Below are positions 47,763 through 57,730 of a stretch of 64,000 bases of DNA, in pieces. Within the stretch, counting starts at the first letter, position 1; each line of letters opens with the position of its first letter. The position numbers were made by a program, and so were the translations under genes. The notes under the pieces were generated by a model. That model was not told where the DNA came from and searched no databases. It saw nothing but the letters and a program-made list of their open reading frames with translations. The DNA is from Fructobacillus apis (GTDB lineage Bacteria; Bacillota; Bacilli; Lactobacillales; Lactobacillaceae): positions 23,704 through 87,703 of the forward strand of contig NZ_JAMWYK010000004.1 of assembly GCF_023893635.1 (NCBI RefSeq). The letters run 5' to 3'.

Positions 47763-48470
47763 ATGAATCAAGTAGTTCAATTCGGGACGATGCAGATGCT
47801 GGTTGAAAGCCTCTTGGACGGCTTTGTTAGCACGAAAGACGTTCTGTCAGCCGGTGATTTTGGAATCGGTACCGGTGAAGGTGTCGATGGTGAGTTGATC
47901 ATCATTGACGGGGTTGCTTACCAGATTGATGGCGAGGGCCAAGTTCACGAGGTCGGGCCTGACTTTCCAATCGCCTTCGGTAACGTGCACAAGGGTGACT
48001 TCGAGTTCTTGAAGGAATACGAAGACATTACCTTGAAGGAACTCCAGGACGAAATCGTCAAGGAAGTGAAGACAAAGAGCCTGTTCTTCGCCTTTAAAAT
48101 TGAAGGGGACTTCGACGCCGTTCAAACGCGTTCGGCCAACAAGTCCACGCGCCCATGGCCAAGCCTGAGCCAGATTGCCGAGGGCCAAAACGTCTTCGAC
48201 ACGACGGACACGGACGGTATCATGGTGGGTTACTACTCACCAAAGCTGTTCCAGGGTGCCGCAGTGCCTGGCTTCCACCAGCACTACTTGTCTAACGCCC
48301 ACGACTTCGGTGGCCACGTACTGGGCGCTAAGTTGAAGCACGTGAAGGTTTCGGTTCAGATGCTTTCTGGCCTCGACCTCCGTTTGCCAGCGGAAAACGC
48401 GGACTACCGAGCCGCTGACCTCACGCAGTTGGACCACTTGAACGCGGCCATCCACGCAGCGGAATCATAA
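47763..48470 (+). CDS. alsD: Alpha-acetolactate decarboxylase
   Basis: A 235-residue enzyme with zinc ligands in GFHQHYLSNAHDFGGHV (His-x-His...His, about residue 178). It decarboxylates acetolactate to acetoin, a pH-neutral product and a way to dispose of pyruvate. It lies upstream of alsS (67 bp gap). RBS AGGGGGGGAG. Bases 47951-47966 hold the reverse complement of a dispersed intergenic repeat in coding sequence. Confidence 0.93.
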   Translation: MNQVVQFGTMQMLVESLLDGFVSTKDVLSAGDFGIGTGEGVDGELIIIDGVAYQIDGEGQVHEVGPDFPIAFGNVHKGDFEFLKEYEDITLKELQDEIVKEVKTKSLFFAFKIEGDFDAVQTRSANKSTRPWPSLSQIAEGQNVFDTTDTDGIMVGYYSPKLFQGAAVPGFHQHYLSNAHDFGGHVLGAKLKHVKVSVQMLSGLDLRLPAENADYRAADLTQLDHLNAAIHAAES

Positions 48471-48492
48471 TTCATTTTCAAACCCACTAAAC

Positions 48493-48537
48493 GAAAGGAA
48501 GAGCATCGTAACAAAGCGTTGCTCAATATGTATACTT
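48493..48537 (+). promoter_or_regulatory. Distant ribosome binding site and hairpin before alsS
   Basis: The only Shine-Dalgarno-like sequence, GAAAGGAAGAG (48493-48503), lies 34 bp before the ATG. Between them GAGCA-T-CG (48501-48508) and CG-T-TGCTC (48517-48524) form a hairpin, partly overlapping the SD. Confidence 0.5.
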
Positions 48538-50223
48538 ATGTCAGAACAAAAATTTGGTGCCGATATCGTCACCCAGTCATTGATTAACCACGACGTTGAC
48601 ATCGTCTTCGGAATTCCTGGTGCAAAGATCGACCGTTTGTTTGAACGCTTCGACCACCCACAAGCTGGTCAAAAGACGCCAAAGTTGCTCGTTGCTCGTC
48701 ACGAACAAAACGCGGCCTTCATGGCCCAGGCCTTCTCACGCATCACGGGTAAGACCGGTGTCGTTGTCGCAACGTCCGGACCTGGTGTTGGAAACTTGGT
48801 CACTGGTTTGATGACGGCTTCAGCCGAAAACGACGCCGTTTTGGCCATCGGTGGTCAGGTTCCACGTAAGGATTTGAACCGTTTGACGCACCAGTCAACG
48901 GACTCAGCCGCTTTGTTCAAGTCCATCACGAACTACAGCGCCGAAATCCAAGACGCCAACAACATCTCAGAAATCATCGCGAACGCCTTTGCGGCCGCTA
49001 ACGGTCCAAAGAAGGGGGCTGCCTTCGTTTCATTGCCACAGGACGTGGACGACGCGCCTGTAACTTGCGATGCCTTGCCTGAAGTGCCAGCCGCACAACA
49101 AGGTCCTGCTTCCCTTGCGGACTTGAAGTGGTTGGCTGACCAAATCAAGAACGCTGAATTGCCAGTCTTGCTCGTCGGAGCCCGCGGTTCTGACGACGCT
49201 ACTGTCGAAGCGCTTCACTCACTCCTCGGTGACACCAAGTTGCCAGTTGTTGAAACGTTCCAAGGGGCAGGGGTGATCTCCCGCGACTTGGAAGAAGAAA
49301 CGTACTTCGGTCGTATCGGTTTGTTCCGTAACCAGACCGGAGACAAGTTGTTGTCTAAGTCTGACCTCGTCATCACGGTTGGTTACGACGCCATCGAATA
49401 CGAACCACGTAACTGGAACAAGGAAAACACGTTGAACATCGTGGCCTTGGACACGGTTGCCGTTGAAATCGACAACAACTACGTGCCTAAGCGTCAGTTG
49501 GTCGGAGACCTGGCGCAAAGCTTGAACCTCTTGGCCGAAGACATCAAGGGATACGAAATTCCAGCCGCTGGACAAGCTGTCTTGAAGGAAATGAAGGCGG
49601 ACTTGAAGGCCGCTTCAGAACCAACTTACACGCCAGCACAGGAAAACTTAAACCACCCATTGGACGTTGTGGAAGCCATCCAAGCCCACGTAACGGATGA
49701 CATGACGGTCTCAACGGACATCGGTTCCCACTACATCTGGATGGCCCGCCACTTCAAGTCATACGTGGCGCGTCACTTCTTGATCTCAAACGGTATGCAA
49801 ACGCTTGGTGTTGGTTTGCCATGGGCCATGACGGCCGCCATGGTTCGCCCAAACGCCAAGTCCGTATCTGTTTCTGGTGACGGAGGATTCTTCTTCTCAG
49901 CCATGGAATTGGAAACGGCCGTCCGTTTGAACTTGAACACGGTCCACATTGTCTGGAACGATAACGGTCACTACGACATGGTGAAGTTCCAAGAAGAAAT
50001 GAAGTACAATGGGGAATCTGCCGGTGTTAAGTTCGGTAACATCGACCTTGTGAAGTACGCCGAAAGTTTCGGTGCCAAGGGTCTCCGCGTTGATTCACCA
50101 GCTGAATTGAACAAGGTCTTGGACGAAGCCTTCGCAACGGAAGGTCCAGTTGTGGTTGACGTGCCAGTTGATTACACGCACAACTACGAATTGGGTTCAC
50201 AATTGATTGAATCAGAAGGATAA
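48538..50223 (+). CDS. alsS: Acetolactate synthase, catabolic
   Basis: A 561-residue TPP-dependent enzyme. It has the catalytic Glu in VARHEQNAAFMA (about residue 62), GVVVATSGPGVGN, and the TPP/Mg motif GDGGFFFSAMELETAVRLNLN ending HIVWND (about residue 447). It joins two pyruvates into acetolactate. AlsS-type rather than IlvB because it is paired with alsD and no small subunit (ilvN) is present. The start is set by MSEQKFGAD, matching the family N-terminus, despite the odd RBS. Highly biased codons. Confidence 0.93.
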   Translation: MSEQKFGADIVTQSLINHDVDIVFGIPGAKIDRLFERFDHPQAGQKTPKLLVARHEQNAAFMAQAFSRITGKTGVVVATSGPGVGNLVTGLMTASAENDAVLAIGGQVPRKDLNRLTHQSTDSAALFKSITNYSAEIQDANNISEIIANAFAAANGPKKGAAFVSLPQDVDDAPVTCDALPEVPAAQQGPASLADLKWLADQIKNAELPVLLVGARGSDDATVEALHSLLGDTKLPVVETFQGAGVISRDLEEETYFGRIGLFRNQTGDKLLSKSDLVITVGYDAIEYEPRNWNKENTLNIVALDTVAVEIDNNYVPKRQLVGDLAQSLNLLAEDIKGYEIPAAGQAVLKEMKADLKAASEPTYTPAQENLNHPLDVVEAIQAHVTDDMTVSTDIGSHYIWMARHFKSYVARHFLISNGMQTLGVGLPWAMTAAMVRPNAKSVSVSGDGGFFFSAMELETAVRLNLNTVHIVWNDNGHYDMVKFQEEMKYNGESAGVKFGNIDLVKYAESFGAKGLRVDSPAELNKVLDEAFATEGPVVVDVPVDYTHNYELGSQLIESEG

Positions 50224-50244
50224 TTTTTGATTATCTGTATTCAA

Positions 50245-50275
50245 AAAAGCTCGTCTTTTATGAGACGGGCTTTTT
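50245..50275 (+). terminator. Terminator of alsS
   Basis: AAAGCTCGTCT/AGACGGGCTTT with T-run. Confidence 0.88.
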
Positions 50276-50520
50276 GTTTTTGCCTTATAAAAGTCAGGCG
50301 CTACCGCGACTGGTCGCTCTATTTTGTATAAGTAGTTGAAAGATTGGCGGGCTGTGGTAACCATAGGAGGCTTATCGGGCAGTTTGCTGGCTTTTGTATT
50401 GTCCGTTGGGTGGAAGAAGGAATCGGGGTCGCTTTTGACTTTGCCAAGAGACGAAAAGCCTGCGATAATAGACGTGTCATTTACTAGAACAAGTCAAAGC
50501 AAGATACAAGGAGGAAACAC
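50276..50520 (+). other. Intergenic region before the alcohol dehydrogenase
   Basis: Contains AAAAGTCAGGCG (50288-50299), a partial copy of the dispersed element. A TGC-GATAAT extended -10 (about 50460-50468) and a strong RBS AAGGAGG before 50521 are also visible. A 62-codon TTG-start frame across it lacks an RBS and is not called. Confidence 0.5.
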
Positions 50521-51552
50521 ATGAAAGCAGCAGTATTCGTAAAGTCGGGTCAGGTCGAAATGCGCGAGATCGACAAGCCAACCATTCAGGGACCGAAGGA
50601 CGCCGTTATCAAGACCGTCCGAGCCTCCGTTTGTGGTTCCGACCTCTGGTTCTTCCGTGGGCTCTCAGACCGTAAGTCAGGCGCTCAGGTTGGACACGAA
50701 GCCATCGGAATCGTTGAAGAAGTTGGTTCTGGCGTGACAAAGGTCAAGCCGGGTGACTTCGTCATCGCGCCGTTCACGCATGGTTGTGGGGAATGTCAGG
50801 CCTGCCTCGCCGGATTCGACGGTGACTGCCTGGACCCAGACAAGTCCGGGTCAACCGGTTACCAAGCCGAATACATCGGGTACAAAAACGCCGACTGGTC
50901 ACTCGTGAAGCTGCCTGGCCAACCAGCAGACTACACGGAGGACCAACTGAAGTCCTTCATGACGCTGTCAGACGTCATGGCCACCGGTTACCACGCCGCC
51001 TTCACCGCTGAAGTGAAAAAGGGCGACACGGTCGTTGTGATGGGTGACGGGGCCGTTGGCCTCTGTGGTGTGATCTCAGCCAAGTTGCTGGGCGCATCCC
51101 GTATTATCTTGATGTCCCGCCACGCTGACCGCCAGGCCATCGGGAAGGACTTTGGCGCTACCGACATCGTCGAGGAACGTGACCAGGCCGCAATCGACCA
51201 CGTCATGGAACTGACGGGCGCCGGTGCCGATGCGGTTCTCGAATGTGTTGGAACGGAACAAGCCGTTGATACGGCCGTGAAGCTCGGCCGTCCAGGTGCC
51301 GTCGTTGGTCGCGTTGGAATCCCACAGGACCCAATGATGAACACGAAGGACCTCTTCATGAAAAACATCGGTCTCCGTGGTGGTATCGCAGCCGTGACGA
51401 CCTACGACCGTGGTTCACTCTTGAAGGCCGTCTTGGATGGCGAAATCAATCCTGGCCAGGTCTTTACAAAACGGTTTGAGCTGAAGGATATCCAGAAGGC
51501 CTACGAGGCAATGGATAAGCGTGAGGCGATTAAGTCCTTGCTGGTCTTTTAA
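50521..51552 (+). CDS. Zinc-dependent alcohol dehydrogenase family protein
   Basis: A 343-residue MDR protein. Catalytic zinc: Cys in ASVCGSDLW (about residue 38) and GHEAIG (His about 60). Structural zinc: CGECQACLAGFDGDC (four Cys, about 91-105). NAD(P) fold: VVMGDGAVGLCG (about 172). It oxidises or reduces an alcohol/aldehyde or polyol in the cytoplasm; the substrate cannot be set. Butanediol dehydrogenase would fit the adjacent acetoin genes but is only a guess. RBS AAGGAGG; terminator at 51565. Confidence 0.85.
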   Translation: MKAAVFVKSGQVEMREIDKPTIQGPKDAVIKTVRASVCGSDLWFFRGLSDRKSGAQVGHEAIGIVEEVGSGVTKVKPGDFVIAPFTHGCGECQACLAGFDGDCLDPDKSGSTGYQAEYIGYKNADWSLVKLPGQPADYTEDQLKSFMTLSDVMATGYHAAFTAEVKKGDTVVVMGDGAVGLCGVISAKLLGASRIILMSRHADRQAIGKDFGATDIVEERDQAAIDHVMELTGAGADAVLECVGTEQAVDTAVKLGRPGAVVGRVGIPQDPMMNTKDLFMKNIGLRGGIAAVTTYDRGSLLKAVLDGEINPGQVFTKRFELKDIQKAYEAMDKREAIKSLLVF

Positions 51553-51564
51553 AATAGCAAAATA

Positions 51565-51594
51565 AAAAGAGGCGCATGATACGTCTCTTTTTTT
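51565..51594. terminator. Terminator between the alcohol dehydrogenase and purA (convergent)
   Basis: AAAAAGAGGCG / CGTCTCTTTTTTT hairpin; could serve both strands. Confidence 0.85.
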
Positions 51595-51647
51595 GTGGCC
51601 ATTCAATGAATGGCAGGGGGCAGATTCATTGAAAAACCGTTTTATTT

Positions 51648-52931
<1,284 letters not shown>

Positions 52932-53013
52932 TTAGCTCCTGTATTTCTGTGTCTTTGACTCAACGAGACAATCATAACGGACAATTTTGTAAAACACAAG
53001 GACAATATTCGTC

Positions 53014-53035
53014 TATTGTTCGTGTTTATCTAAAT
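53014..53035 (-). promoter_or_regulatory. PurBox-like sites upstream of purA
   Basis: Minus strand: AAACACGAACAAT followed directly by AGACGAATATT, two imperfect matches to the PurR box (AWWWCCGAACWWT). Confidence 0.45.
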
Positions 53036-53071
53036 ATATAGCGTTAATATGACTGAAACACGATAAATAAA

Positions 53072-53100
53072 CGGACAATCGTTCGGATTTTGTGCTAAAC
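53072..53100 (+). promoter_or_regulatory. purB promoter with overlapping PurBox
   Basis: CGGACA -35 (53072-53077), 17 bp, extended -10 TGC-TAAACT (53095-53100). The spacer contains ATCGTTCGGATTT (53078-53090), whose complement AAATCCGAACGAT matches the PurBox at 12 of 13 positions. Confidence 0.65.
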
Positions 53101-53136
53101 TTGAGTTATTCCAGAACATAATAAAAGGGGTATCTC

Positions 53137-54432
53137 ATGTTAATTCGTTACGCTCGTCCCGCCATGCAACAAATCTGGTCAATGGAAAACCAGTACAGGA
53201 CCTGGCTGGCAGTTGAAATCGCCATTGATGAAGCCTGGGCCAAGCAGGGGCTGATTCCCGCAGCCGACCTTAAGGCCATTCAAGACAACGCCAGCTTCGA
53301 CCTGACGCGAATCGAAGAAATCGAAGCGCAGACGCACCACGACGTAGTTGCCTTTACCCGTGCGGTTTCGGAGACTCTGGGCGACGAGAAGAAGTGGATT
53401 CACTACGGTGTGACGAGCACGGACGTGGTGGACACGGCCAACGGTGTGCGGTTGAAGCAAGCAAACACCATTATCCGCGAGGACTTGGCAACACTGCACG
53501 AGCTCTTAAAGAAGCAAGCCGTTCAATATAAGGAAACCGTCATGATTGGCCGCACGCACGGTGTGCACGCCGAGCCGACGTCCTGGGGCTTCAAGCTGGC
53601 CCGCTGGTACGACGAGATTGGACGGCAGATAAAGCGATTCGAGGAGGTGTCCGCAGCAGTAGAGGTCGGCCAAATCTCTGGTGCGGTTGGGACTTTTGCA
53701 AACATCTCACCAGAAATCGAAGAGTATGTCTGTGAGTCACTTGGACTGCAGAACCAGCCCATCTCGAGCCAGGTGCTGCCGCGGGATCTGCACGCCGATT
53801 ACTTGGCAACAATCGCCCTGATTGGATCATCGCTCGAAAGCTTTGCGACGGAAATCCGATCACTCCAACGCACGGAAATCCGCGAGGTTCAGGAGTTCTT
53901 CGATAAGAAGCAAAAGGGCTCGTCTGCCATGCCGCACAAGCGGAACCCAATCGGCTGCGAGAACATCTCTGGTCTGGCCCGCGTGCTGCGTGGCTACCTG
54001 GTGCCCGCCTACGAAGACATCACGCTCTGGCACGAGCGCGACATTTCGCACTCATCAGTCGAGCGCATCGTACTTCCGGATGCGACGAGCCTCATAGACT
54101 ACATGCTGACGCGCTTCACGAAGATTCTCCGCCAGCTCGAGGTCTACCCGGACCGCATGAAGGCCAACCTGGACAAGACCGGGGGTCTTATCTACAGCCA
54201 ACGTGTACTGCTGAAGCTGATTGACGCTGGTTTGAGCCGTGAAGCCGCCTACGATTTGGTCCAGCCTTTAACCGCAAAGGCTTGGGACGAAGGGCTTTCC
54301 TTTGAAACTCTTGTCAAAAAGTCGCCTGAAATTCAGGCGACACTCGACGAGGATGCTTTGTCTGACGCCTTCGATTATCGCTACCACCTTCGCCGTGTCG
54401 ATGAGGTGTTCAAGCGACTTGGTTTGGCCTGA
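53137..54432 (+). CDS. purB: Adenylosuccinate lyase
   Basis: A 431-residue fumarase/aspartase-superfamily enzyme. It has the signature loop [10 protein letters not shown] (about residue 264) with the catalytic Ser, and [10 protein letters not shown] with the catalytic His (about residue 140). It cleaves adenylosuccinate to AMP and fumarate and also acts on SAICAR. The fumarate made here could feed the class 1A PyrD. RBS AAAGGGG; own promoter with a PurBox. Confidence 0.96.
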   Translation: MLIRYARPAMQQIWSMENQYRTWLAVEIAIDEAWAKQGLIPAADLKAIQDNASFDLTRIEEIEAQTHHDVVAFTRAVSETLGDEKKWIHYGVTSTDVVDTANGVRLKQANTIIREDLATLHELLKKQAVQYKETVMIGRTHGVHAEPTSWGFKLARWYDEIGRQIKRFEEVSAAVEVGQISGAVGTFANISPEIEEYVCESLGLQNQPISSQVLPRDLHADYLATIALIGSSLESFATEIRSLQRTEIREVQEFFDKKQKGSSAMPHKRNPIGCENISGLARVLRGYLVPAYEDITLWHERDISHSSVERIVLPDATSLIDYMLTRFTKILRQLEVYPDRMKANLDKTGGLIYSQRVLLKLIDAGLSREAAYDLVQPLTAKAWDEGLSFETLVKKSPEIQATLDEDALSDAFDYRYHLRRVDEVFKRLGLA

Positions 54433-54449
54433 AAAGCCTTTGATCCAAT

Positions 54450-54476
54450 AAAAAAGGCGCAAAAAGCGCCTTTTTT
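54450..54476. terminator. Bidirectional terminator, purB / merR
   Basis: AAAAAAGGCGC AAAAA GCGCCTTTTTT. Confidence 0.93.
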
Positions 54477-54912
54477 ACTGTTCAAATGGGTAGTTTTCTT
54501 GAATATCTTTAGGTAATTTGTCAAATGGAATCGCCCTGACGGCTTCCTCAGATCCCAGTTTCATCGCCGTTTCGTAATACCAGCATTTATAACGTAGCAA
54601 ATTGTCGACTTGCTTTAAATCGTTTAACTGCTTCTCTACTTGTTCCCGCTGTGTAATGAAAAGATTTTTTCTGTCTTCAAAAGTTTCAGAACCCTGTGTG
54701 GTCCAGTCCATGAATTGCTTAATATCGGGAATGGATAGTCCGGACTTTTTCAAACATTCGATCACTTGAATGCCAGCTAGCTCCTGTTCAGAAAATTTCC
54801 GAATGCCTGATTCACGTTGCAGTCCGGGGAAAAGTCCCTCGCGATCGTAATATCGAAGGGTTGGAACAGACAGATTTGTTTTCTTTGATACTTCACCAAT
54901 TGTTAATTTCAT
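54475..54912 (-). CDS. MerR-family transcriptional regulator
   Basis: A 145-residue MerR protein: TIGEVSKKTNLSVPTLRYYDREGLFPG helix-turn-helix, then a coiled-coil dimerisation helix (about 80-110). No Cys cluster, so it is not a metal sensor of the classic type; it is AdhR-like. Divergent from an SDR reductase, whose promoter has the 19 bp spacer and palindrome typical of MerR control. Codons AT-richer than neighbours. Confidence 0.88.
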   Translation of the reverse strand: MKLTIGEVSKKTNLSVPTLRYYDREGLFPGLQRESGIRKFSEQELAGIQVIECLKKSGLSIPDIKQFMDWTTQGSETFEDRKNLFITQREQVEKQLNDLKQVDNLLRYKCWYYETAMKLGSEEAVRAIPFDKLPKDIQENYPFEQ

Positions 54913-54923
54913 TAAATTTCCCC

Positions 54924-54954
54924 TTTACCTAAAGTTAACTTCAGGGTTTATCAT
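54924..54954 (+). promoter_or_regulatory. MerR-type promoter of the SDR gene
   Basis: -35 TTTACC (54924-54929) and -10 TATCAT (54949-54954) are separated by 19 bp. The spacer is filled by the palindrome ACCTAAAGTTAACTTCAGGGT (54927-54947, centre GTTAAC). Confidence 0.75.
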
Positions 54955-54996
54955 TAACTATGTTAACAGATAAAGCAAAAGAAATGGAGAAACAAA

Positions 54997-55749
54997 ATGG
55001 CAATTAAGAATAAAGTTGTTATTATTATGGGCGCTACTTCTGGAATGGGGCGTGCAACAGCAATTAAGTTAAACAAAGAGGGCGCCAAAGTCATGATTTC
55101 GGGACGACGTAAAGAACGTCTGGAAGCAATCAAAGACGAAGTGGACTTTCCCGAAAATCTCAGCTACCTTGCTGCTGATGTTGCTAACCCCGACGAAGTT
55201 CAGGCTGTCATTGAACAAACAATTCAAGACTATGGACGGATTGATGTCTTGTTCAACAATGCAGGGGTAATGCCCCTCGGGATGTTGTCTGACCCAGACT
55301 ATAATATCAATGTCTGGAAGAAGATTTTTGATACCAACCTCATTGGTGTTTTGAACGGTATTAAAGCAGTGTTACCACAAATGCAAAAACAACAAAGCGG
55401 TCTCGTGATTGCCACTTCTTCGGTTGTCGGTCACGTTGTCATGCCTGCCGGTGCCGCTTATTCTGCATCTAAATACGGTGTTCGTGCCATTATGGAAACG
55501 CTGCGTCAAGAAGAAAATAAAAATGGTATTCGCTCCGCCATTGTTTCGCCAGGAGCTACCAATACGGAATTAATTCATTCGATTGGCAACGAGACAATTG
55601 AGAAGAATCTTGCTGAATCATTTTCTGGTGATGCGGACTATTCATTACGAGCTGAAGATATCGCCAACGCCATCGCCTACATGGTCGATCAACCGGAACA
55701 CGTTGATGTGAACGAGATGATTATTCGTCCAAGAAAACAAGAAATTTAA
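54997..55749 (+). CDS. Short-chain dehydrogenase/reductase (SDR)
   Basis: A 250-residue classical SDR: cofactor loop GATSGMGRAT (residues 12-21), NNAG (about 88), catalytic Ser in IATSSVVG and Tyr/Lys in YSASKYG (about 152-156). It reduces a carbonyl with NAD(P)H; the substrate is unknown. MerR-activated promoter of aldehyde/electrophile type suggests detoxification. The DUF915 hydrolase follows after 14 bp, probably in the same transcript. RBS ATGGAG is weak to moderate. Confidence 0.88.
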   Translation: MAIKNKVVIIMGATSGMGRATAIKLNKEGAKVMISGRRKERLEAIKDEVDFPENLSYLAADVANPDEVQAVIEQTIQDYGRIDVLFNNAGVMPLGMLSDPDYNINVWKKIFDTNLIGVLNGIKAVLPQMQKQQSGLVIATSSVVGHVVMPAGAAYSASKYGVRAIMETLRQEENKNGIRSAIVSPGATNTELIHSIGNETIEKNLAESFSGDADYSLRAEDIANAIAYMVDQPEHVDVNEMIIRPRKQEI

Positions 55750-55763
55750 TCGAAAGAATCTTA

Positions 55764-56606
55764 ATGAAAAAACGTCAAAAAATCTGTCTAATTTTCATCC
55801 CCATTGTCATTATCATTGTCATGGCGGTGTTTTTCTTGGCTCGACAAAATAAGCAGTCGACCGGTCCAAAACCAACTGAAGCAACCGTCTTCTTTCATGG
55901 GTACGGATCGTCACGAAACGCTGAAAAGTCAATGAGCCAATACTTAGTAGCCAAGGGTGTATCCAACCGTCGCATCAATGTGACGGTTTCAAAGGATGGA
56001 CAGGTCGACTTTAGTGGGAAAGCCCAGGCGGGCGATAAAAACCCGGTCTATCTGGTTCAGTTTGTTGATAATCAGAATACGGATTTTGCCAAGACAAACC
56101 GCTGGGTGACTGCCATCATGACCCAGCTGCATCAACAGGGCATTCAAACTGTGAATTTGATTGGACACTCCATGGGTAACATGGCCATTGTTTACTATTT
56201 GAAAAGCCACGTGCAGCCAAGTAATCAATTACCAACAGTCAAAAGAGAAATCGATATCGCCGGTCACTTTAACGGCTTGAATCGTGAAGAAGCAGCGTTC
56301 TCGGACTTGAATGAAAACGGTCAGCCAACACAAGAGACTGCTTCTTATCAGGCTATGGCTGGTCTTGAAAACTATTATAAGAATAATCCGACTAAGGTTT
56401 TGAACATCTACGGGAACAGGACGGGATCAACACAATCGGATTCGACGGTTCCGAATAACTCGTCGAAATCGCTGAAGTCCTTCGTTTTCTCGCCAAGTAC
56501 TTATCAGGAACGGTTGATTTCGGGTAAGAACGCCCAACACTCAAAGCTCCACGAGAATAAAGAGGTGGACGAGCTGCTGGTGAAGTTTTTGACGGATAAG
56601 TTATAA
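55764..56606 (+). CDS. DUF915 alpha/beta hydrolase (intact paralogue)
   Basis: A 280-residue protein. N-terminal membrane anchor/signal (residues 8-26), ATVFFHGYGSSRNAEKSM (oxyanion region), nucleophile Ser in LIGHSMGNMA (about 138) and His in QHSKLHENKEV near the C-terminus. It is a predicted cell-surface hydrolase, lipase-like; the natural substrate is unknown. It is the intact relative of the frameshifted gene at 30089-30945 and shows what the restored frame should look like. It sits 14 bp behind the SDR gene. Confidence 0.87.
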   Translation: MKKRQKICLIFIPIVIIIVMAVFFLARQNKQSTGPKPTEATVFFHGYGSSRNAEKSMSQYLVAKGVSNRRINVTVSKDGQVDFSGKAQAGDKNPVYLVQFVDNQNTDFAKTNRWVTAIMTQLHQQGIQTVNLIGHSMGNMAIVYYLKSHVQPSNQLPTVKREIDIAGHFNGLNREEAAFSDLNENGQPTQETASYQAMAGLENYYKNNPTKVLNIYGNRTGSTQSDSTVPNNSSKSLKSFVFSPSTYQERLISGKNAQHSKLHENKEVDELLVKFLTDKL

Positions 56607-56608
56607 AT

Positions 56609-56636
56609 AAAAAGGCAGCCTAGCGGCTGCCTTTTT
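56609..56636 (+). terminator. Terminator of the SDR/DUF915 operon
   Basis: AAAAAGGCAGCC TAGC GGCTGCCTTTTT. Confidence 0.92.
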
Positions 56637-56682
56637 ATAATGTTGTCCGGATCGTGACGATAAAATTATTCGCTTATTGCCC

Positions 56683-57216
56683 CTAAGGAATCTCGTAAAA
56701 TGGAATAAAGGGCTTTGGTTGGTCCGGTCGATCCAGCTCTTTTTGTAACCAGAAAGTATCCAACCAGCGACCGTTCTTGAAACCGATTTTCTTGAACTGT
56801 GCCACCACTTCATAACCCATGTGCTCATGGAAAGCGATGCTGTTTTGATTCTCACCGGTCACGCAAGCTGTCACATTGACAACGTTTTGTTGCTGCAAAA
56901 TATCTTCGATTGTTTCATAAAGGAGACGGCCAACGCCTTTTCCCTGAGCTTCGTCGGCGATGTAAACGGAGACTTCAGCCGACCATTGAAAGGCCGCACG
57001 TTCACCATAGGGGTGAGCATATGCGTAACCAAGGATTTGATCGTTGTCTTCAGCCACTAGGTAAGGGTAGTTTTGAAGCGTTTCTTGAATCCGGCTTTTA
57101 AATTCCAGGACCGAGGGGACTTCATACTCGAAACTCGTCGTGCTGCTTTCAATGTGTGGGCGGTAAATGTCTAATAATGCTGGGGCATCGTCTGTCTTTG
57201 CTGTCCGAATCTGCAT
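56683..57216 (-). CDS. GNAT acetyltransferase, phosphinothricin acetyltransferase-like
   Basis: A 177-residue GNAT protein with the PAT-like start IRTAKTDDAPALLDIYRPHI. The VSVYIADEAQGKGVGRLLYETI acetyl-CoA loop and the VTGENQNSIAFHEHMGYEVVAQFKKIGFK segment are also PAT/YncA-type. Close relatives acetylate methionine sulfoximine/phosphinothricin or methionine sulfone-like amino-acid analogues; here a role in acetylating an amino acid or analogue is plausible. On the minus strand, divergent from the methionine T-box operon. Confidence 0.82.
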   Translation of the reverse strand: MQIRTAKTDDAPALLDIYRPHIESSTTSFEYEVPSVLEFKSRIQETLQNYPYLVAEDNDQILGYAYAHPYGERAAFQWSAEVSVYIADEAQGKGVGRLLYETIEDILQQQNVVNVTACVTGENQNSIAFHEHMGYEVVAQFKKIGFKNGRWLDTFWLQKELDRPDQPKPFIPFYEIP

Positions 57217-57297
57217 GGTAAAAGGCCTCCGTTGTGCTCTTATTAATTGATTGTGTTAAATAATATCACATTTCTCTAATCTTTTTATCATTTTCTA

Positions 57298-57326
57298 TTG
57301 ACTTTCGAAAATCGGGTTGCTATTCT
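57298..57326 (+). promoter_or_regulatory. Promoter of the Met T-box operon
   Basis: TTGACT (57298-57303), 17 bp, extended -10 TGC-TATTCT (57321-57326). Confidence 0.75.
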
Positions 57327-57339
57327 TAATGCAACGAAC

Positions 57340-57606
57340 AACGACAGGAAGAGTAAAAAGTAGCGGTTCCACAGCGAGTCAACTGTTGGTGAAAGTTGAT
57401 GCTCTTAAGCTTTTGAAAATGGTCCTTGAGTTCTTAGTGAAGGTGAGCAACATGTTAGCCAACGCCGGGTGCGCCCGTTATCGCGTCAGGGTATCGCTAT
57501 TTTAAGCCGTACCTATCGAGTAGGAAGTAGTGATGCTTTCTAGAATTCAGGGTGGTAACACGATCTTTAGTCGTCCCGTAGTCTTTTGACTACGGGACTT
57601 TTTTAT
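57340..57606 (+). promoter_or_regulatory. T-box leader with methionine specifier (ATG)
   Basis: Stem I is clear. AGGA (57346-57349) pairs with TCCT, AAAAG with CTTTT, and the apical loop is TCAACTGTTGGTGAAAGTTGA. The specifier loop reads T-GAAA-ATG-G, giving ATG at 57419-57421. The T-box sequence AGGGTGGTAACACG lies at 57549-57562 (a slight variant of AGGGTGGNACCGCG). The terminator (about 57571-57606) has stem GTCCCGTAGTC/GACTACGGGAC and T-run. Uncharged initiator-independent tRNA-Met should switch on the operon. Confidence 0.88.
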
Positions 57607-57730
57607 TGCCCTAAAAACAAAACGAAGAGGGGAGAAGGAATTTTAGGAAGGGACGTTTAACATCATTAGAAAATAACAAGCAAAACAAGAAACACATGAA
57701 GCAGCAAAAAGAGTAGAGGAGTATCACAAC

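Noticed and set aside
50336-50524. 62-codon frame upstream of the alcohol dehydrogenase
   Set aside because: TTG start with no RBS, overlaps the dehydrogenase start and its RBS, and composition is non-coding.
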